A model generated the notes under the pieces. That model was not told the origin of the DNA. It searched no databases and saw only the letters and a list, made by a program, of their open reading frames with translations. Positions 43,229 to 52,395 of a stretch of DNA of 64,000 bases are shown piece after piece. The stretch is from Planctomycetota bacterium. Lineage in GTDB: Bacteria; Planctomycetota; PUPC01; JACPCR01. The stretch's first letter is position 1, and every line of letters starts with the position of its first letter. The DNA lies in the NCBI GenBank assembly GCA_027625095.1, contig JAQBXN010000003.1, forward strand, positions 102,617-166,616, read 5' to 3'. The translations under genes were made by a program, and so were the position numbers.

Positions 43229-44521
43229 ATGGATAAATATCAAAACTTTTACAATGTAGACGAAAACTACGAAGTGCCCGCGACCATGCAGGCACTCGTC
43301 ATGAGTGGCACGGACTGGAATAGTCTGGCTGTAAAGGAAGTTCCCGTCCCCCGTCCGAATCAGAACCAGTTACTCGCACGCGTGGATGCCGCGGGTGTCT
43401 GTTCGTCGCTTCTCAAGATCTTGGTGCAAGGCTCGGAGCACAAGCATTTCAATGGTTGGGATCCCGAAATGTATCCGGTCATCCTCGGCGACGAAGGCGC
43501 GCTTACGGTAGTCGAGGTTGGCAAAAACGTGCAGGACCAATTCAGCATCGGCAATCGATGTTCGTTGCAACCTGCAGTTCATCGGGGGCCCATCAATCAT
43601 CTCGAGCGGTATAACCACAACGCCAAAGGCATGGAGTTCACTGCGGTCGGCTATACGCTCGGCGGATGTCTCGCTCAGTACATCCTCATTCAGGAGGAGG
43701 TGCTCGAAGGGCGTTCGCTCGTTCGGCTGCCCGATGACAATATTCCATACTTCGCGGCCTCTTTGGCAGAGCCCGTCTCGTGTGTGGTGTGTGGCCACGA
43801 GCGACACTTCCACATCCACCAGGATTCGCCCGATTCGCCGCGGCAGCCCGTGCTTGGGATCAAGCCTGGTGGCGTCTGTGTGATTATCGGCGCCGGGCCG
43901 ATGGGCAGGATTCATGCGGAGCTCGTCCTTAGATACAAACCCGCACACGTCATCGTAAACGATCTGGTGGATGCTCGGCTGAAATGGATGCTTGATGTCA
44001 TTAAGCCCCGGGCGAACGCCCGCGGGATTAAATTCCACGTAGCTGCGGGCGACAAGATTCAAGAAACTTTGATGGGCGTGAGTAATGGACGCGGCGCCGA
44101 CGATGTCATCGTCGCAGTGGGAGTGCGCCCGGTTCAGCAGGCTGCAATCGAACTGGCTGCTCCGGACGGCGTGGTCAATCTTTTCGGAGGATTGAAGCGC
44201 GGGGATCACATCATCTACCTTGACACGCTGAAAGTGCACTACGATCAAGTCAAGGTTGTCGGGTCGAGTGGAGGTCTTCCCAGCGATATTACTACCTCGT
44301 TGGAGTTGATGGCTGCAGAAGAAATCATCCCAGGTAATCACGTGGGTCTGGTCGGGAGTCTGCATAATGCGGTCGAGGCGTTGCAACTGATAGAAGCCGT
44401 GGAAACCGAAGGAAAGACCATCCTGTACCCGCACGTTCGGCACACCGGCCTCTTTGAATCTGATGGATGGACGAACGAGAAGGAGATCGGTTTTCTGAAT
44501 GAAACTTTGAATGATTCCTGA
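43229..44521 (+). CDS. Zinc-binding medium-chain dehydrogenase (sorbitol/L-sorbose-1-phosphate reductase-like)
   Basis: A 430-residue medium-chain dehydrogenase. The N-terminal catalytic domain has VDAAGVCSSLLKILVQGSEHKH (catalytic Cys in GVCSS) and GDEGALTVVEVGKNVQ. The Rossmann motif is GVCVIIGAGPMGRIHAELVLR. VTTSLELMAAEEIIPGNHVGLVGS completes the C-terminal part. It is longer than typical alcohol dehydrogenases (about 350) and resembles the L-sorbose-1-phosphate reductase type. Start options are ATG 43217 or 43229; the latter removes four residues. The substrate is unproven. Confidence 0.8.
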   Translation: MDKYQNFYNVDENYEVPATMQALVMSGTDWNSLAVKEVPVPRPNQNQLLARVDAAGVCSSLLKILVQGSEHKHFNGWDPEMYPVILGDEGALTVVEVGKNVQDQFSIGNRCSLQPAVHRGPINHLERYNHNAKGMEFTAVGYTLGGCLAQYILIQEEVLEGRSLVRLPDDNIPYFAASLAEPVSCVVCGHERHFHIHQDSPDSPRQPVLGIKPGGVCVIIGAGPMGRIHAELVLRYKPAHVIVNDLVDARLKWMLDVIKPRANARGIKFHVAAGDKIQETLMGVSNGRGADDVIVAVGVRPVQQAAIELAAPDGVVNLFGGLKRGDHIIYLDTLKVHYDQVKVVGSSGGLPSDITTSLELMAAEEIIPGNHVGLVGSLHNAVEALQLIEAVETEGKTILYPHVRHTGLFESDGWTNEKEIGFLNETLNDS

Positions 44522-44559
44522 AAGAGCGGATCAACGATATGCATTCCTTTTCGGTGTAG

Positions 44560-44603
44560 GCCGGAGTTGCACTCCGGCAACAAACACGGAGCGCAACTCC
44601 GTG
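44560..44603. repeat. Twin hairpins (REP-like element)
   Basis: Two adjacent perfect dyads: GCCGGAGT-TGC-ACTCCGGC (44560-44578) and CACGGAG-CGCAA-CTCCGTG (44585-44603). They lie in the gap between two same-strand genes. The arrangement is like REP/BIME elements, dispersed intergenic palindromes, but no copies could be compared outside the window. Confidence 0.6.
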
Positions 44604-44670
44604 CTACGATGCCAACTGTCATTTCTTCTTGTTGAAGATAATTTGAGTTTTCGGACAACCCACTTGAGGC

Positions 44671-46014
44671 ATGGTGAAACCTCCGGTCAAAAAGCCAGAC
44701 CTCGTCAGTAATGACCCTGCCATATCCCTGAACGGGCACGGCAGTCTTTCAAGATTCAGAGCGAAAAATTTCCTTCTTGTCGCTCTAATTTCAATCACAG
44801 CAAGTCTCGCCTTTGCCGACACCGATCCCGAATCGGACGGATCGTTCATTTCCCACAAATACATTGGCCTCGCCCTCGGACACCTCTTTTTTCTGTTCGT
44901 CGGGATCAAATTCGTCTGGCCTAAGTCTCGGATTCGGTTTGGGATCTACATTGTGGGATACGTCATTCTGTATGTGCTGCTCGGCGGATATACGCACCGC
45001 GAACTGCTCTTGATGCTGTTCTCGCTGATCTACGCGGCGACCTTCCACACCCCGCTTCTGTTTGCCTGGTTTCTGGTTTTCATATTTTCGTTTGTCCTCT
45101 TTCCGTACTACGCGTTCGCGGAATTCGTTGTCGGCATCATGTTGGTCACCGGCGCCTATTCTCTGTGGAAGGGCAATCGTGGTTTTTTTCTTACCGGCTC
45201 ATTTCTGTGGGGAAGCGGGCTCCTTGTTGTCCTGATCCTGCCTCTGACAAGCCTCGTCTCCCAGAGTACGCCTCAGGAGGTCGCCAGAGTCTGGCAGGGC
45301 GCGGATCAATCTTCTGGTAATTTAGTGCGGAGCGCGATCTGGTTGAGCCTGAAAACAGCGACGGTCTCTACGCTCATTCTCGGGGCGCTGGGGATACCTC
45401 TCGCCTATGCATTGGCGCGTGCGAGATTTACGGGCAGACAAGTGCTCTTGACGATGATCGATATTCCGATCGTAATCCCGCAGCCGATTGTCGGGATTGC
45501 GCTTCTGCAATTTATTGGTGAAAAGGTCACTCTGGGTGCGTTTCTCAATGACACTTTCGGTCTGCGTTTCTCAGGGGCGACTGCGGGAATTGTGCTGGCA
45601 CAGGTTTTTGTCAGCGCTCCCTTTCTGGTCCGGGCAGCAGTGGCCGCATTCGAAGCGGTGGATCCGAAGCTGGAACAGGTGGCCCGCACGCTGGGTGCGA
45701 ATGCTTCGCAGGCGTTCAGGCTCGTCGCGCTGCCCCTGGCGGCCAGAGGGATTTTTGCAGGGCTCATCCTCGGCTGGGCGCGGGCGATAAGCGAGTTCGG
45801 CTCCATCCTGATTCTGGCTGAATTTCCTGAAACCGCGCCGGTGATGATTTATCACCTTTTCATTCGCCACGGCCTCTCGCAGCAAACCCTTCCCGCGGTC
45901 GTCCTGCTAATTTTTGTGTGTCTCTGGTGCTTTATCGGTCTGCATCTCATTCGGACGGTCTGGGGTGGCAGCTACTTGGGAGGAGGCCGCAATGCCCAGC
46001 ACGATCCGAATTGA
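44671..46014 (+). CDS. Tungstate/molybdate-type ABC permease with extra N-terminal membrane segment
   Basis: A 447-residue inner-membrane protein. The C-terminal part (about residues 205-430) is a ModB/WtpB-type permease: YALARARFTGRQVLL, the EAA-like AARTLGANASQAFRLVALPLAARGIFAGLILGWARAISEFGSILIL, and ETAPVMIYHLFIRHG. The first 190 residues add about five membrane helices that are not part of this family (FLLVALISITASLAF, HLFFLFVGIKF, YVILYVLLGG and so on). It overlaps the ATPase gene downstream by 23 bases. No substrate-binding protein lies nearby, so the transported ion (tungstate, molybdate or sulfate) is unclear. Confidence 0.82.
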   Translation: MVKPPVKKPDLVSNDPAISLNGHGSLSRFRAKNFLLVALISITASLAFADTDPESDGSFISHKYIGLALGHLFFLFVGIKFVWPKSRIRFGIYIVGYVILYVLLGGYTHRELLLMLFSLIYAATFHTPLLFAWFLVFIFSFVLFPYYAFAEFVVGIMLVTGAYSLWKGNRGFFLTGSFLWGSGLLVVLILPLTSLVSQSTPQEVARVWQGADQSSGNLVRSAIWLSLKTATVSTLILGALGIPLAYALARARFTGRQVLLTMIDIPIVIPQPIVGIALLQFIGEKVTLGAFLNDTFGLRFSGATAGIVLAQVFVSAPFLVRAAVAAFEAVDPKLEQVARTLGANASQAFRLVALPLAARGIFAGLILGWARAISEFGSILILAEFPETAPVMIYHLFIRHGLSQQTLPAVVLLIFVCLWCFIGLHLIRTVWGGSYLGGGRNAQHDPN

Positions 46015-47050
46015 GGGGCTTTACCATTCGTGGGGCAGCTTCGCATTCAACGGCATTGACCTCGATGTCATCGCGGGAGAATACTTTGTTCTGTTGGGCC
46101 CCATCGGTTCCGGCAAAACCCTGCTGCTCGAAAGCATTGCCGGCCTGCATACCCCTGATGCTGGCCGAATATTGATCGGTGGAAAGGACATCACATATGC
46201 GCCGCCCGGGCGGCGTGGGATTGGCTTCGTCTACCAGCAATCGATGCTGTTCCCACACATGAATGTCGAGAGAAACATAGGCTTCGGCCTTCGATTTTCC
46301 AGACTCAGAGAAGCGGAAAAGAAGAAAAGAATCAGCGACACTGTGGACCTCCTCGGCCTCTCCCATCTTCTTGAACGCAGCACGGAAAACCTCAGCGGCG
46401 GGGAACGGCAAAAGGTTGCCCTGGCCCGGGCACTTGCGGTGCACCCCCAGGTGCTCCTCCTGGATGAACCACTCTCGCCCCTGGATAACCTGAGCCGTGA
46501 GGGCCTGCGCGACCAACTCCGAATCGTGCATCTGGAATTAGGCATGACAACTATTGAAGTAACTCATGACCAACTCTCCGCCCGGCTCCAGGCCGACCGG
46601 GTCGGCGTCATTCGCGACGGTCAGATCATTCAGACCGGAACGATGGAGGAGGTCTTTGAGCGACCCCAATCTGCATTCGTTGCCGAGTTTCTCGGAACAG
46701 AAAATGTCTACGCAGGGAAAGTCATCACCGTGGGAGCAGAGACCAAATTTGTGCTGGAGTCCGGGCTTGAGTTCGCCGTTGAGACAAAAGTTTCAGGCGA
46801 GGCCGGGGCATGCATCCGGCCTGAGCTTGTAAGAGTTCACCAAGCGGCAAAAGGCGAGGAGAATGAGGCAGTGCTGTGCTTGAGTGACATTTCAGATCTT
46901 GGTCCGATGATCCGTCTTACGGGCCGCAGTAACCAGATCGAAGTGAAGGCCCTGATCACGAAACCAGAATTCAAAAGGCTGGCAAGAAACGTAGGAGACA
47001 AGGTGACGTTTGAGATGCCGAGCGAGGCGGTGCATCTCTTTTCTGCGTAG
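45992..47050 (+). CDS. ABC transporter ATP-binding protein (tungstate/molybdate type)
   Basis: ATPase of 352 residues. Walker A is GPIGSGKT (36-43), the signature is NLSGGERQKVALARAL and Walker B is VLLLDEPLSPLD. A C-terminal TOBE domain follows (about 260-352). It drives the ModB/WtpB-like permease, whose gene overlaps its start by 23 bases. The ATG at 45992 follows GGAGGAGG (45978-45986), so the open frame back to 45914 is not used. The specificity follows the permease: tungstate, molybdate or sulfate. Confidence 0.9.
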   Translation: MPSTIRIEGLYHSWGSFAFNGIDLDVIAGEYFVLLGPIGSGKTLLLESIAGLHTPDAGRILIGGKDITYAPPGRRGIGFVYQQSMLFPHMNVERNIGFGLRFSRLREAEKKKRISDTVDLLGLSHLLERSTENLSGGERQKVALARALAVHPQVLLLDEPLSPLDNLSREGLRDQLRIVHLELGMTTIEVTHDQLSARLQADRVGVIRDGQIIQTGTMEEVFERPQSAFVAEFLGTENVYAGKVITVGAETKFVLESGLEFAVETKVSGEAGACIRPELVRVHQAAKGEENEAVLCLSDISDLGPMIRLTGRSNQIEVKALITKPEFKRLARNVGDKVTFEMPSEAVHLFSA

Positions 47051-47195
47051 TTTCGGGAACAGAGCGTCCGATCCAGGCGACAAATCATTTCCAGTTTCGA
47101 GGTTCGACGATCGGAACTCACTTGAATCGTCATCAAAGTAAGCTCCCACGCACACGGACTGTCCACTGTACATTCAGGTGGATTGAGGATTTCCA

Positions 47196-48029
47196 TCAAT
47201 CCTCGCGACCATTCATTTCTTTTGCCCAATCACTTTCCTGGCGCCAGATACTGCCGAACTGCGGATCGCGATGTTTGAAGCGCGGTAACTGAAACGTCGC
47301 CGCTTCACAGCGCACTTTGTCCGTGCGTTTGCCCCGAATCAGCAGTCCGCCGTCATCCCATAGATTGTCGGCCAATTGGTAGGCGTCTGCGGCCCGGTAT
47401 TGAAAGACGATACCGCGGCGCGGGTGGCCGGAGATGTTGGCCGGGGAACCGTGCAGAGTCAGCGCGTGATGGATGCTGATCCCGCCGGCCCTGGGTGTTA
47501 CTCTGGCCAGGTTTGATTCCTCTGCCCAATGATGATCTTCCAGGCAGGCCCCGGCGAAGTAACCGTCTTTCGTGTGATTCAGCAGGCCAAGCTTGTGACT
47601 GCCTCGGACGACCGACATACAGCCGTTTTCCGGAGTGGCATCGTCAAGCATTATCATGACTGCAAGCACATCTGTGTTCGTGTGGGGGAAATATGCGAAA
47701 TCCTGATGCCAGTGGAACAGCCCCTTGCCGGCAACAGGCGGCTTGATGGCGAGTTTGGAATGGTTGAGCTGGATGTCTGGTCCGATGAGGGAGGCGATGC
47801 GTTCGGTTACTTTCGGCTCTCTTGCAAGGGCCAGAAACGCCGGATGCATGGTGGTGATGTTGAGCATGTGAACTGTGTGTTCCTGAAGCCCACGCTCATT
47901 CAGTGCATCGACCCATTCGCGAGAGTTCAGAACTGCGCGCAGATCTTCGATCTCATCGTCACTGAAGACGTTGTCGATGACGAGGAAGCCCTCTTCGTGG
48001 TATTGCTGGATTTGGTCTGATGAAAGCAT
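47196..48029 (-). CDS. Phytanoyl-CoA dioxygenase family (PhyH) protein
   Basis: A 277-residue Fe(II)/2-oxoglutarate dioxygenase with ligands His108 and Asp110 (FHWHQDFAYFP) and His193 (TLHGSPANIS), plus Arg near 204-205. It is the fourth PhyH gene in the window. It is the closest in motif style to the classic phytanoyl-CoA hydroxylases (NGCMSVVRGSHK). It is convergent with the ABC ATPase gene, 145 bases away, and lies 65 bases after the 602-residue protein on the same strand. The substrate is unknown. Confidence 0.88.
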   Translation of the reverse strand: MLSSDQIQQYHEEGFLVIDNVFSDDEIEDLRAVLNSREWVDALNERGLQEHTVHMLNITTMHPAFLALAREPKVTERIASLIGPDIQLNHSKLAIKPPVAGKGLFHWHQDFAYFPHTNTDVLAVMIMLDDATPENGCMSVVRGSHKLGLLNHTKDGYFAGACLEDHHWAEESNLARVTPRAGGISIHHALTLHGSPANISGHPRRGIVFQYRAADAYQLADNLWDDGGLLIRGKRTDKVRCEAATFQLPRFKHRDPQFGSIWRQESDWAKEMNGRED

Positions 48030-48094
48030 CTGTACGCGAAAGGTGAATTCCGGGATAGCTGGTAAACGCCATCCAGGCTCGTCGACTCATCTAC

Positions 48095-49903
48095 TCAGTT
48101 TGGCGGTGTGAACAGCCGGCCTACTTCCTGATCTTGTCGAAAGTACTGAAACGGCCGACGTTCCACTCGGACGTTCAAGGTCGGGGTGGATTCGACATAG
48201 TAAGTTCTTGCATCCCGTTCGCCGAATTTGACCGCAGTCTTTGCGGCGTTTTCGGCAACGTCTACGGCAGTGCCGCGCTCGTTGGGTGGATTTTCAGTCC
48301 TCGCCCCAACCTGCTGGGTTTGCTCTTTCCGCACGTTGTACTGGTGATAGGTTTGTTCCGACTTGATGGCGTATTTGACCGGGCGTCTTTCCGGGAAGTA
48401 TTTCTTATAGAGTTCGGCTTCGACTGTGCGCTTCAGACCTGGTGGGAGGCCGCGTTCCTTTTCAATGGCTTCCTCGCGGAATGCCTCCCTTCGCTGACGG
48501 AGATCATTCTCACGTTCGAGATGCGGCTCACGGAGGATATCCCGAACCTCTTTGACCGCGTCGTACTGCTTCTGGCGTTTCTTGTCGGACTTGTAGTAGT
48601 CCTTGTAATCCTTATCGACTTTCTCATTGATAGCTTCGACCGCGGCTTCGGTGGTGTACTTTTCGGCCTTCTTCACATCCGGTGTTCGGTAGAAGCTTTT
48701 GATCGAGACTTTCGGGTTGGGCCGAATGATGTCATCGAGATCACGCTGGATGCTGCCCCATCCCTGGGGCAGACGTCGCTTGGTTGTTGTCATCGTCGCG
48801 CCGGGCATGAGCGCAACGTTTTTGGAGAGCTGCCGATTTTCACGAGATTGTTCGTCATTGCCGTTCATCCCGGCAGAATCGTGCCGGGCGGTGCGGTCGC
48901 TGAGGTCAGTCGACTTTTCCTGCTGTTTCACTTCATCGTGCCCCATCTGTTTGCTGGCCATTACTCCAATGAAACGCTGAGGCATTCGGCCGAAAACCCT
49001 CGGTGCTGTCGATGCCCGGGGAGTGCGATAGTAATCAAAGACTTTCTGTGGCCGTCGTACTTCGTCCTCATCCTTTTCAGCATCTTCAAGTTCGTTCGCC
49101 AGTTTGGCCAAGGCTTCTTCCACGCCGGAATAGGTCTTGGGCCGATCCAGAGCAAGATTGCCCCGCTGGACGGCGTTCTTCCAGGCCTTGATGGATTGCT
49201 TCTGATCGCTAACGGTATCGAACTGTTCCTTGAACTCGTCGAAAAGTTTTTCTCCAATTGGGGTGTCGTCTTTCAACATCGTTCGCAACTTGGATGCGAC
49301 GGACTTAATTTTCTGGTTGTTCCAGCCCTTCTCTTCAAAGTCAAAGTTGTCTGGATCACTCTCATGCCGTTTGATTCCCATGTAGGTCTCATCTTCGTCA
49401 AGCTCATTAAGGTGTGGGATGCCGTGTTCGGAGACGTGGTCGAGGATTTCATTGACCTGATCACGATTTACAGACTCGAGCTGGCCTACCTGGCTCAGGC
49501 GAGCGAGTTCCCAAAGCGCATTGGCTTTGACGTGTGCCGGCACCGTGAGGGCAGGCATACGCACCTTACTGAACGAGGAAGGCCTCTGGTTGCCCAGTTG
49601 GATATTCAGATCTGTTTGCGAAGAATCTTCCACCATCTTCATCAGCGGTTTGGCATCCTCACCTGCCTCGCTGAACACCTGCAACCAATTCTTTGAAAAA
49701 CCTCTATTCCATTTATCAGGTGATTGCTGCACTTTGTCCTGGATGCGCTCGATTGCATCTCTTTGTCTGAGCGCTGCTCTCGCGTATTTCAGATACGCCC
49801 CCGAACTCGTTACGCTGAAATCCCGCTGCGACGGATCAATCACCTCTGCCTGGATAGTGCAGTCGAGGATTAGAATCACACAAATTGAAGCAATGCTCTT
49901 CAT
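48095..49903 (-). CDS. Secreted highly charged protein of unknown function
   Basis: A 602-residue protein starting with a signal peptide (MKSIASICVILILDCTIQA). The mature chain is hydrophilic, rich in Lys, Arg, Glu, Asp and Gln, with helical stretches (KDYKDYYKSDKKRQKQYDAVKEVRDILREPHLERENDLRQRREAFREEAIEKERGLPPG) and a basic C-terminal third. I recognise no family. A 520-residue frame on the opposite strand (48134-49696) is an artefact of codon bias and is not annotated. The genomic context (PhyH downstream) does not explain its role. Confidence 0.65.
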   Translation of the reverse strand: MKSIASICVILILDCTIQAEVIDPSQRDFSVTSSGAYLKYARAALRQRDAIERIQDKVQQSPDKWNRGFSKNWLQVFSEAGEDAKPLMKMVEDSSQTDLNIQLGNQRPSSFSKVRMPALTVPAHVKANALWELARLSQVGQLESVNRDQVNEILDHVSEHGIPHLNELDEDETYMGIKRHESDPDNFDFEEKGWNNQKIKSVASKLRTMLKDDTPIGEKLFDEFKEQFDTVSDQKQSIKAWKNAVQRGNLALDRPKTYSGVEEALAKLANELEDAEKDEDEVRRPQKVFDYYRTPRASTAPRVFGRMPQRFIGVMASKQMGHDEVKQQEKSTDLSDRTARHDSAGMNGNDEQSRENRQLSKNVALMPGATMTTTKRRLPQGWGSIQRDLDDIIRPNPKVSIKSFYRTPDVKKAEKYTTEAAVEAINEKVDKDYKDYYKSDKKRQKQYDAVKEVRDILREPHLERENDLRQRREAFREEAIEKERGLPPGLKRTVEAELYKKYFPERRPVKYAIKSEQTYHQYNVRKEQTQQVGARTENPPNERGTAVDVAENAAKTAVKFGERDARTYYVESTPTLNVRVERRPFQYFRQDQEVGRLFTPPN

Positions 49904-50306
49904 TGTAGAGGGTTAGGCCGATGGCCGGTAAACGGGAACAACGAATATGAACGATAGTCTTGCAGAACATTCCAAGGAAGCTTTCACGGTTTCGTAAGTT
50001 ATTCTCGAAGTTTGCGAAAAGTTCTGAGCGTTAAGTGGTTGCGGCTTATGGCTGAAAGCTGAAGACGCTTTTGGCCGCACGCACAGAGGGCTTCCAACGA
50101 ATTCAGGGAAACAACGAATGGGGAAAGAGAATCAGGCAAGCCGGGTTGGCACCGGTCACCGGTTTACCGAATACTTACCACGGATTTATTTTTCTTCATT
50201 CGCTGTTTCCTTGAATTCGTTGGAAGCCCTTTTCTTCTTTCATTCGTCACTTCAAATTCAGACTCCAATTTGATATCGAACGGGCAATACACTGGAATAC
50301 TTAGCC
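49904..50306. other. Intergenic gap, no gene
   Basis: 403 bases between divergent genes. It carries a long inverted repeat (listed next) and no credible open frame on either strand; the 88-codon minus-strand frame at 50164-50430 runs into the DUF2079 gene and is not believable. Confidence 0.6.
50087..50230. repeat. 34-base inverted repeat with 76-base spacer
   Basis: The left arm (50087-50120, AGGGCTTCCAACGAATTC and on) and the right arm (50197-50230) are reverse complements with 32 of 34 bases matching, separated by 76 bases. The whole looks like a small MITE-like element or a long-stem hairpin. A target-site duplication was not found. Confidence 0.75.
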
Positions 50307-52379
50307 ATGCCAACTGGACCCGTCGAACAGTATCATGCTCCACTTCAGTTGTTGAGTGCCCAAACGGTGCTCGCATATACGGCGCTGGCGGAATTCCTCT
50401 ACTTCTTTCATCTGGGAGACTACACCTCATATATCAGTTGGCCGATGTCGTACTACTTTCCCGGCCAGCTTGAGTATGGGCAGTGGATGTGGGCTTTTCT
50501 GGTTGGGATATTGGCAGCCGCTGCGTGTGTGATCGTAGCACTGGTCGTAAAGATGACAGTTCCACACAGGCGGGGCATCGAATTGACCCTTGCGGCAGTG
50601 CAGAAGGCTGGTCAACCCTTTCACATCCTGTGGCTCTGCCCTTTGCTGATAAGTATTGGCGTAAAACCAGATATGAGCTGGTTTTTCGTGTATCTCGGGG
50701 TTGTGGCTTTGGCACTGCTGATCCTTGGTTATCACTTACCCTGGGGCGAAGGGGCTGAGAAAGCGACAAAGGAGAACGGGCAACAGGATGACCCGAATCT
50801 GGAATACCTGACCCCTGTTCCGCTGTCTGTGAAGATTGGTCTCGCGGCCGGGGTTGGCGGTTTCATTTTGCTTTTCAGCGTTCAGACGATTCTTCAATAT
50901 CACGCAGGAAATTACGGTTACGCGGATTCCGGTTTCGTGGCAGAGGCGCTTTGGAACACTCTACAGGGGCGTTTCATGTATGCGCATAACTTTGTCCCGC
51001 CGATGCTTCTGGCCGATCACCTGTCGCCGATTTGGCTGACGCTGCTGCCGTTTTATGCAGTATTTCCGCGGCATGAGACTCTGATTGTGGCCAGTGCGGT
51101 TTCGCTGGCTACAACGGCCGTACCGCTTTTCCTGCTTGCCCGGTGGGAATGGCGGAGTAACGGGTATGCTCTCTGTTTCGGGTTAGCGTTCCTTCTGTTT
51201 CCCGCGGCACAGCATGAAGTCTGTTCTTTCAGTTTCGGCTTTCAGGCGGAGGTGATGGCTATCCCGTTTCTTGCCTGGGCCTGTTACTGCATGCGCCGTG
51301 AGTGGTGGCAGCGGTTCTGGATGTTTGTGCTGCTGGTGCTTTGCTGTAAGGAGACCTTGGCGGCCGTTGTTTTAGGTCTGGGGTTGTGTGTGTTTTTTGT
51401 GCAGAAGAACAAGAAGCAGGGAGTTGCCGTCGTGGTTGTCGCGGTGGCGTGGATATTCGGCTCTACCAAGCTGGTCTTGCCCTGGCTGAAGGCAGCCTGG
51501 CTGGTTGATGAGGTTCTTCTGGATGCGACCGACTCACAAAACTACTACCAACTGAAACAGTTTTTCGGTCATCTTGGAAATAACTACTCCGAGATGGCAT
51601 ACAACCTTTTGAAGATGTTCGTCACTTCGCCGGTAGCGACACTCGGCCAATTTCTGCACCGCGAGGTATGGGTATTCTTCTGCCAAATGCTGCTGCCGCT
51701 TTGTCTGCTGAGTCTCCTCTCACCTGCGGCGTTGCTCCTTGGCGCGGCGCATGGTTTCTTGATGCTGGTTTGTTTCAAGAGACCTTATTTATTCAGCATT
51801 TTTCAACACTACAAAATTGCGCTGGTGATAGTGCCTTTCTGGGCGGCAGCGATCGGTGTGCGGCAACTGGCGGAAGGTCAATCCTGGATACAGCGAGTGG
51901 CTCAATGGCTGAAGCCAAACCGGCTTTCAGCCGCGATCCTGCATATCGAGTCACGCAAAGCAGTCGTTCGGGCTGCAGGGATCGGCATCCTGATGAGCTC
52001 GCTTATCCACTGTTATTACTTCGGCCCGACACCGCTTTCGAGAACCTACGTGTCTCGCCTTTATGACACCAGCACCCCTCGGGCACAGGCGCTTGCGCGT
52101 ATGAAGAAGTTGATTGCCCTGGACGCCTCCGTGGTGACCACCCACCGGGCCGCGGCTCATTTCACTGACCGCAGGCAGCTTTACTGCATCCCGCTCAGCA
52201 CTGGTAAAGACCCGGAACTCATGTTCTCAGTGGATTACATTCTGCTGGATTTGAAGGACGCATGGGGCGATTCAGGATTCAAGCACATGAACCGGATGCT
52301 TGAACAACTGCGTAGGCGCGACAACTACGCGTTGCTGGTGAGCGACCAGAGCTTCCGACTTTTCAAGAAAGTGAAATGA
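50307..52379 (+). CDS. DUF2079 membrane protein
   Basis: A 690-residue polytopic membrane protein with about 12 helices. The sequences YGYADSGFVAEALWNTLQGRFMYAHNFVPPMLLADHLSPIWLTLLPFYAVFPRHETLIVASAVSL and ASVVTTHRAAAHFTDRRQLYCIP are hallmarks of DUF2079. Such proteins resemble PMT/GT-C glycosyltransferase-type membrane proteins but have no known activity. The start ATG at 50307 is the first after an intergenic gap. It converges on scpA with 16 bases between the stops. Confidence 0.85.
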   Translation: MPTGPVEQYHAPLQLLSAQTVLAYTALAEFLYFFHLGDYTSYISWPMSYYFPGQLEYGQWMWAFLVGILAAAACVIVALVVKMTVPHRRGIELTLAAVQKAGQPFHILWLCPLLISIGVKPDMSWFFVYLGVVALALLILGYHLPWGEGAEKATKENGQQDDPNLEYLTPVPLSVKIGLAAGVGGFILLFSVQTILQYHAGNYGYADSGFVAEALWNTLQGRFMYAHNFVPPMLLADHLSPIWLTLLPFYAVFPRHETLIVASAVSLATTAVPLFLLARWEWRSNGYALCFGLAFLLFPAAQHEVCSFSFGFQAEVMAIPFLAWACYCMRREWWQRFWMFVLLVLCCKETLAAVVLGLGLCVFFVQKNKKQGVAVVVVAVAWIFGSTKLVLPWLKAAWLVDEVLLDATDSQNYYQLKQFFGHLGNNYSEMAYNLLKMFVTSPVATLGQFLHREVWVFFCQMLLPLCLLSLLSPAALLLGAAHGFLMLVCFKRPYLFSIFQHYKIALVIVPFWAAAIGVRQLAEGQSWIQRVAQWLKPNRLSAAILHIESRKAVVRAAGIGILMSSLIHCYYFGPTPLSRTYVSRLYDTSTPRAQALARMKKLIALDASVVTTHRAAAHFTDRRQLYCIPLSTGKDPELMFSVDYILLDLKDAWGDSGFKHMNRMLEQLRRRDNYALLVSDQSFRLFKKVK

Positions 52380-52395
52380 CCCGCCGTGCTTTCCT

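Noticed and set aside
43370..44443. 357-residue minus-strand frame across the dehydrogenase gene
   Set aside because: The dehydrogenase on the plus strand has all family motifs; the opposite frame is a shadow.
48134..49696. 520-residue open frame on the plus strand opposite the secreted charged protein
   Set aside because: The minus strand has a signal peptide and natural hydrophilic composition; the plus frame is long only because the opposite gene has few rare codons, and it shows no domain or ribosome site.
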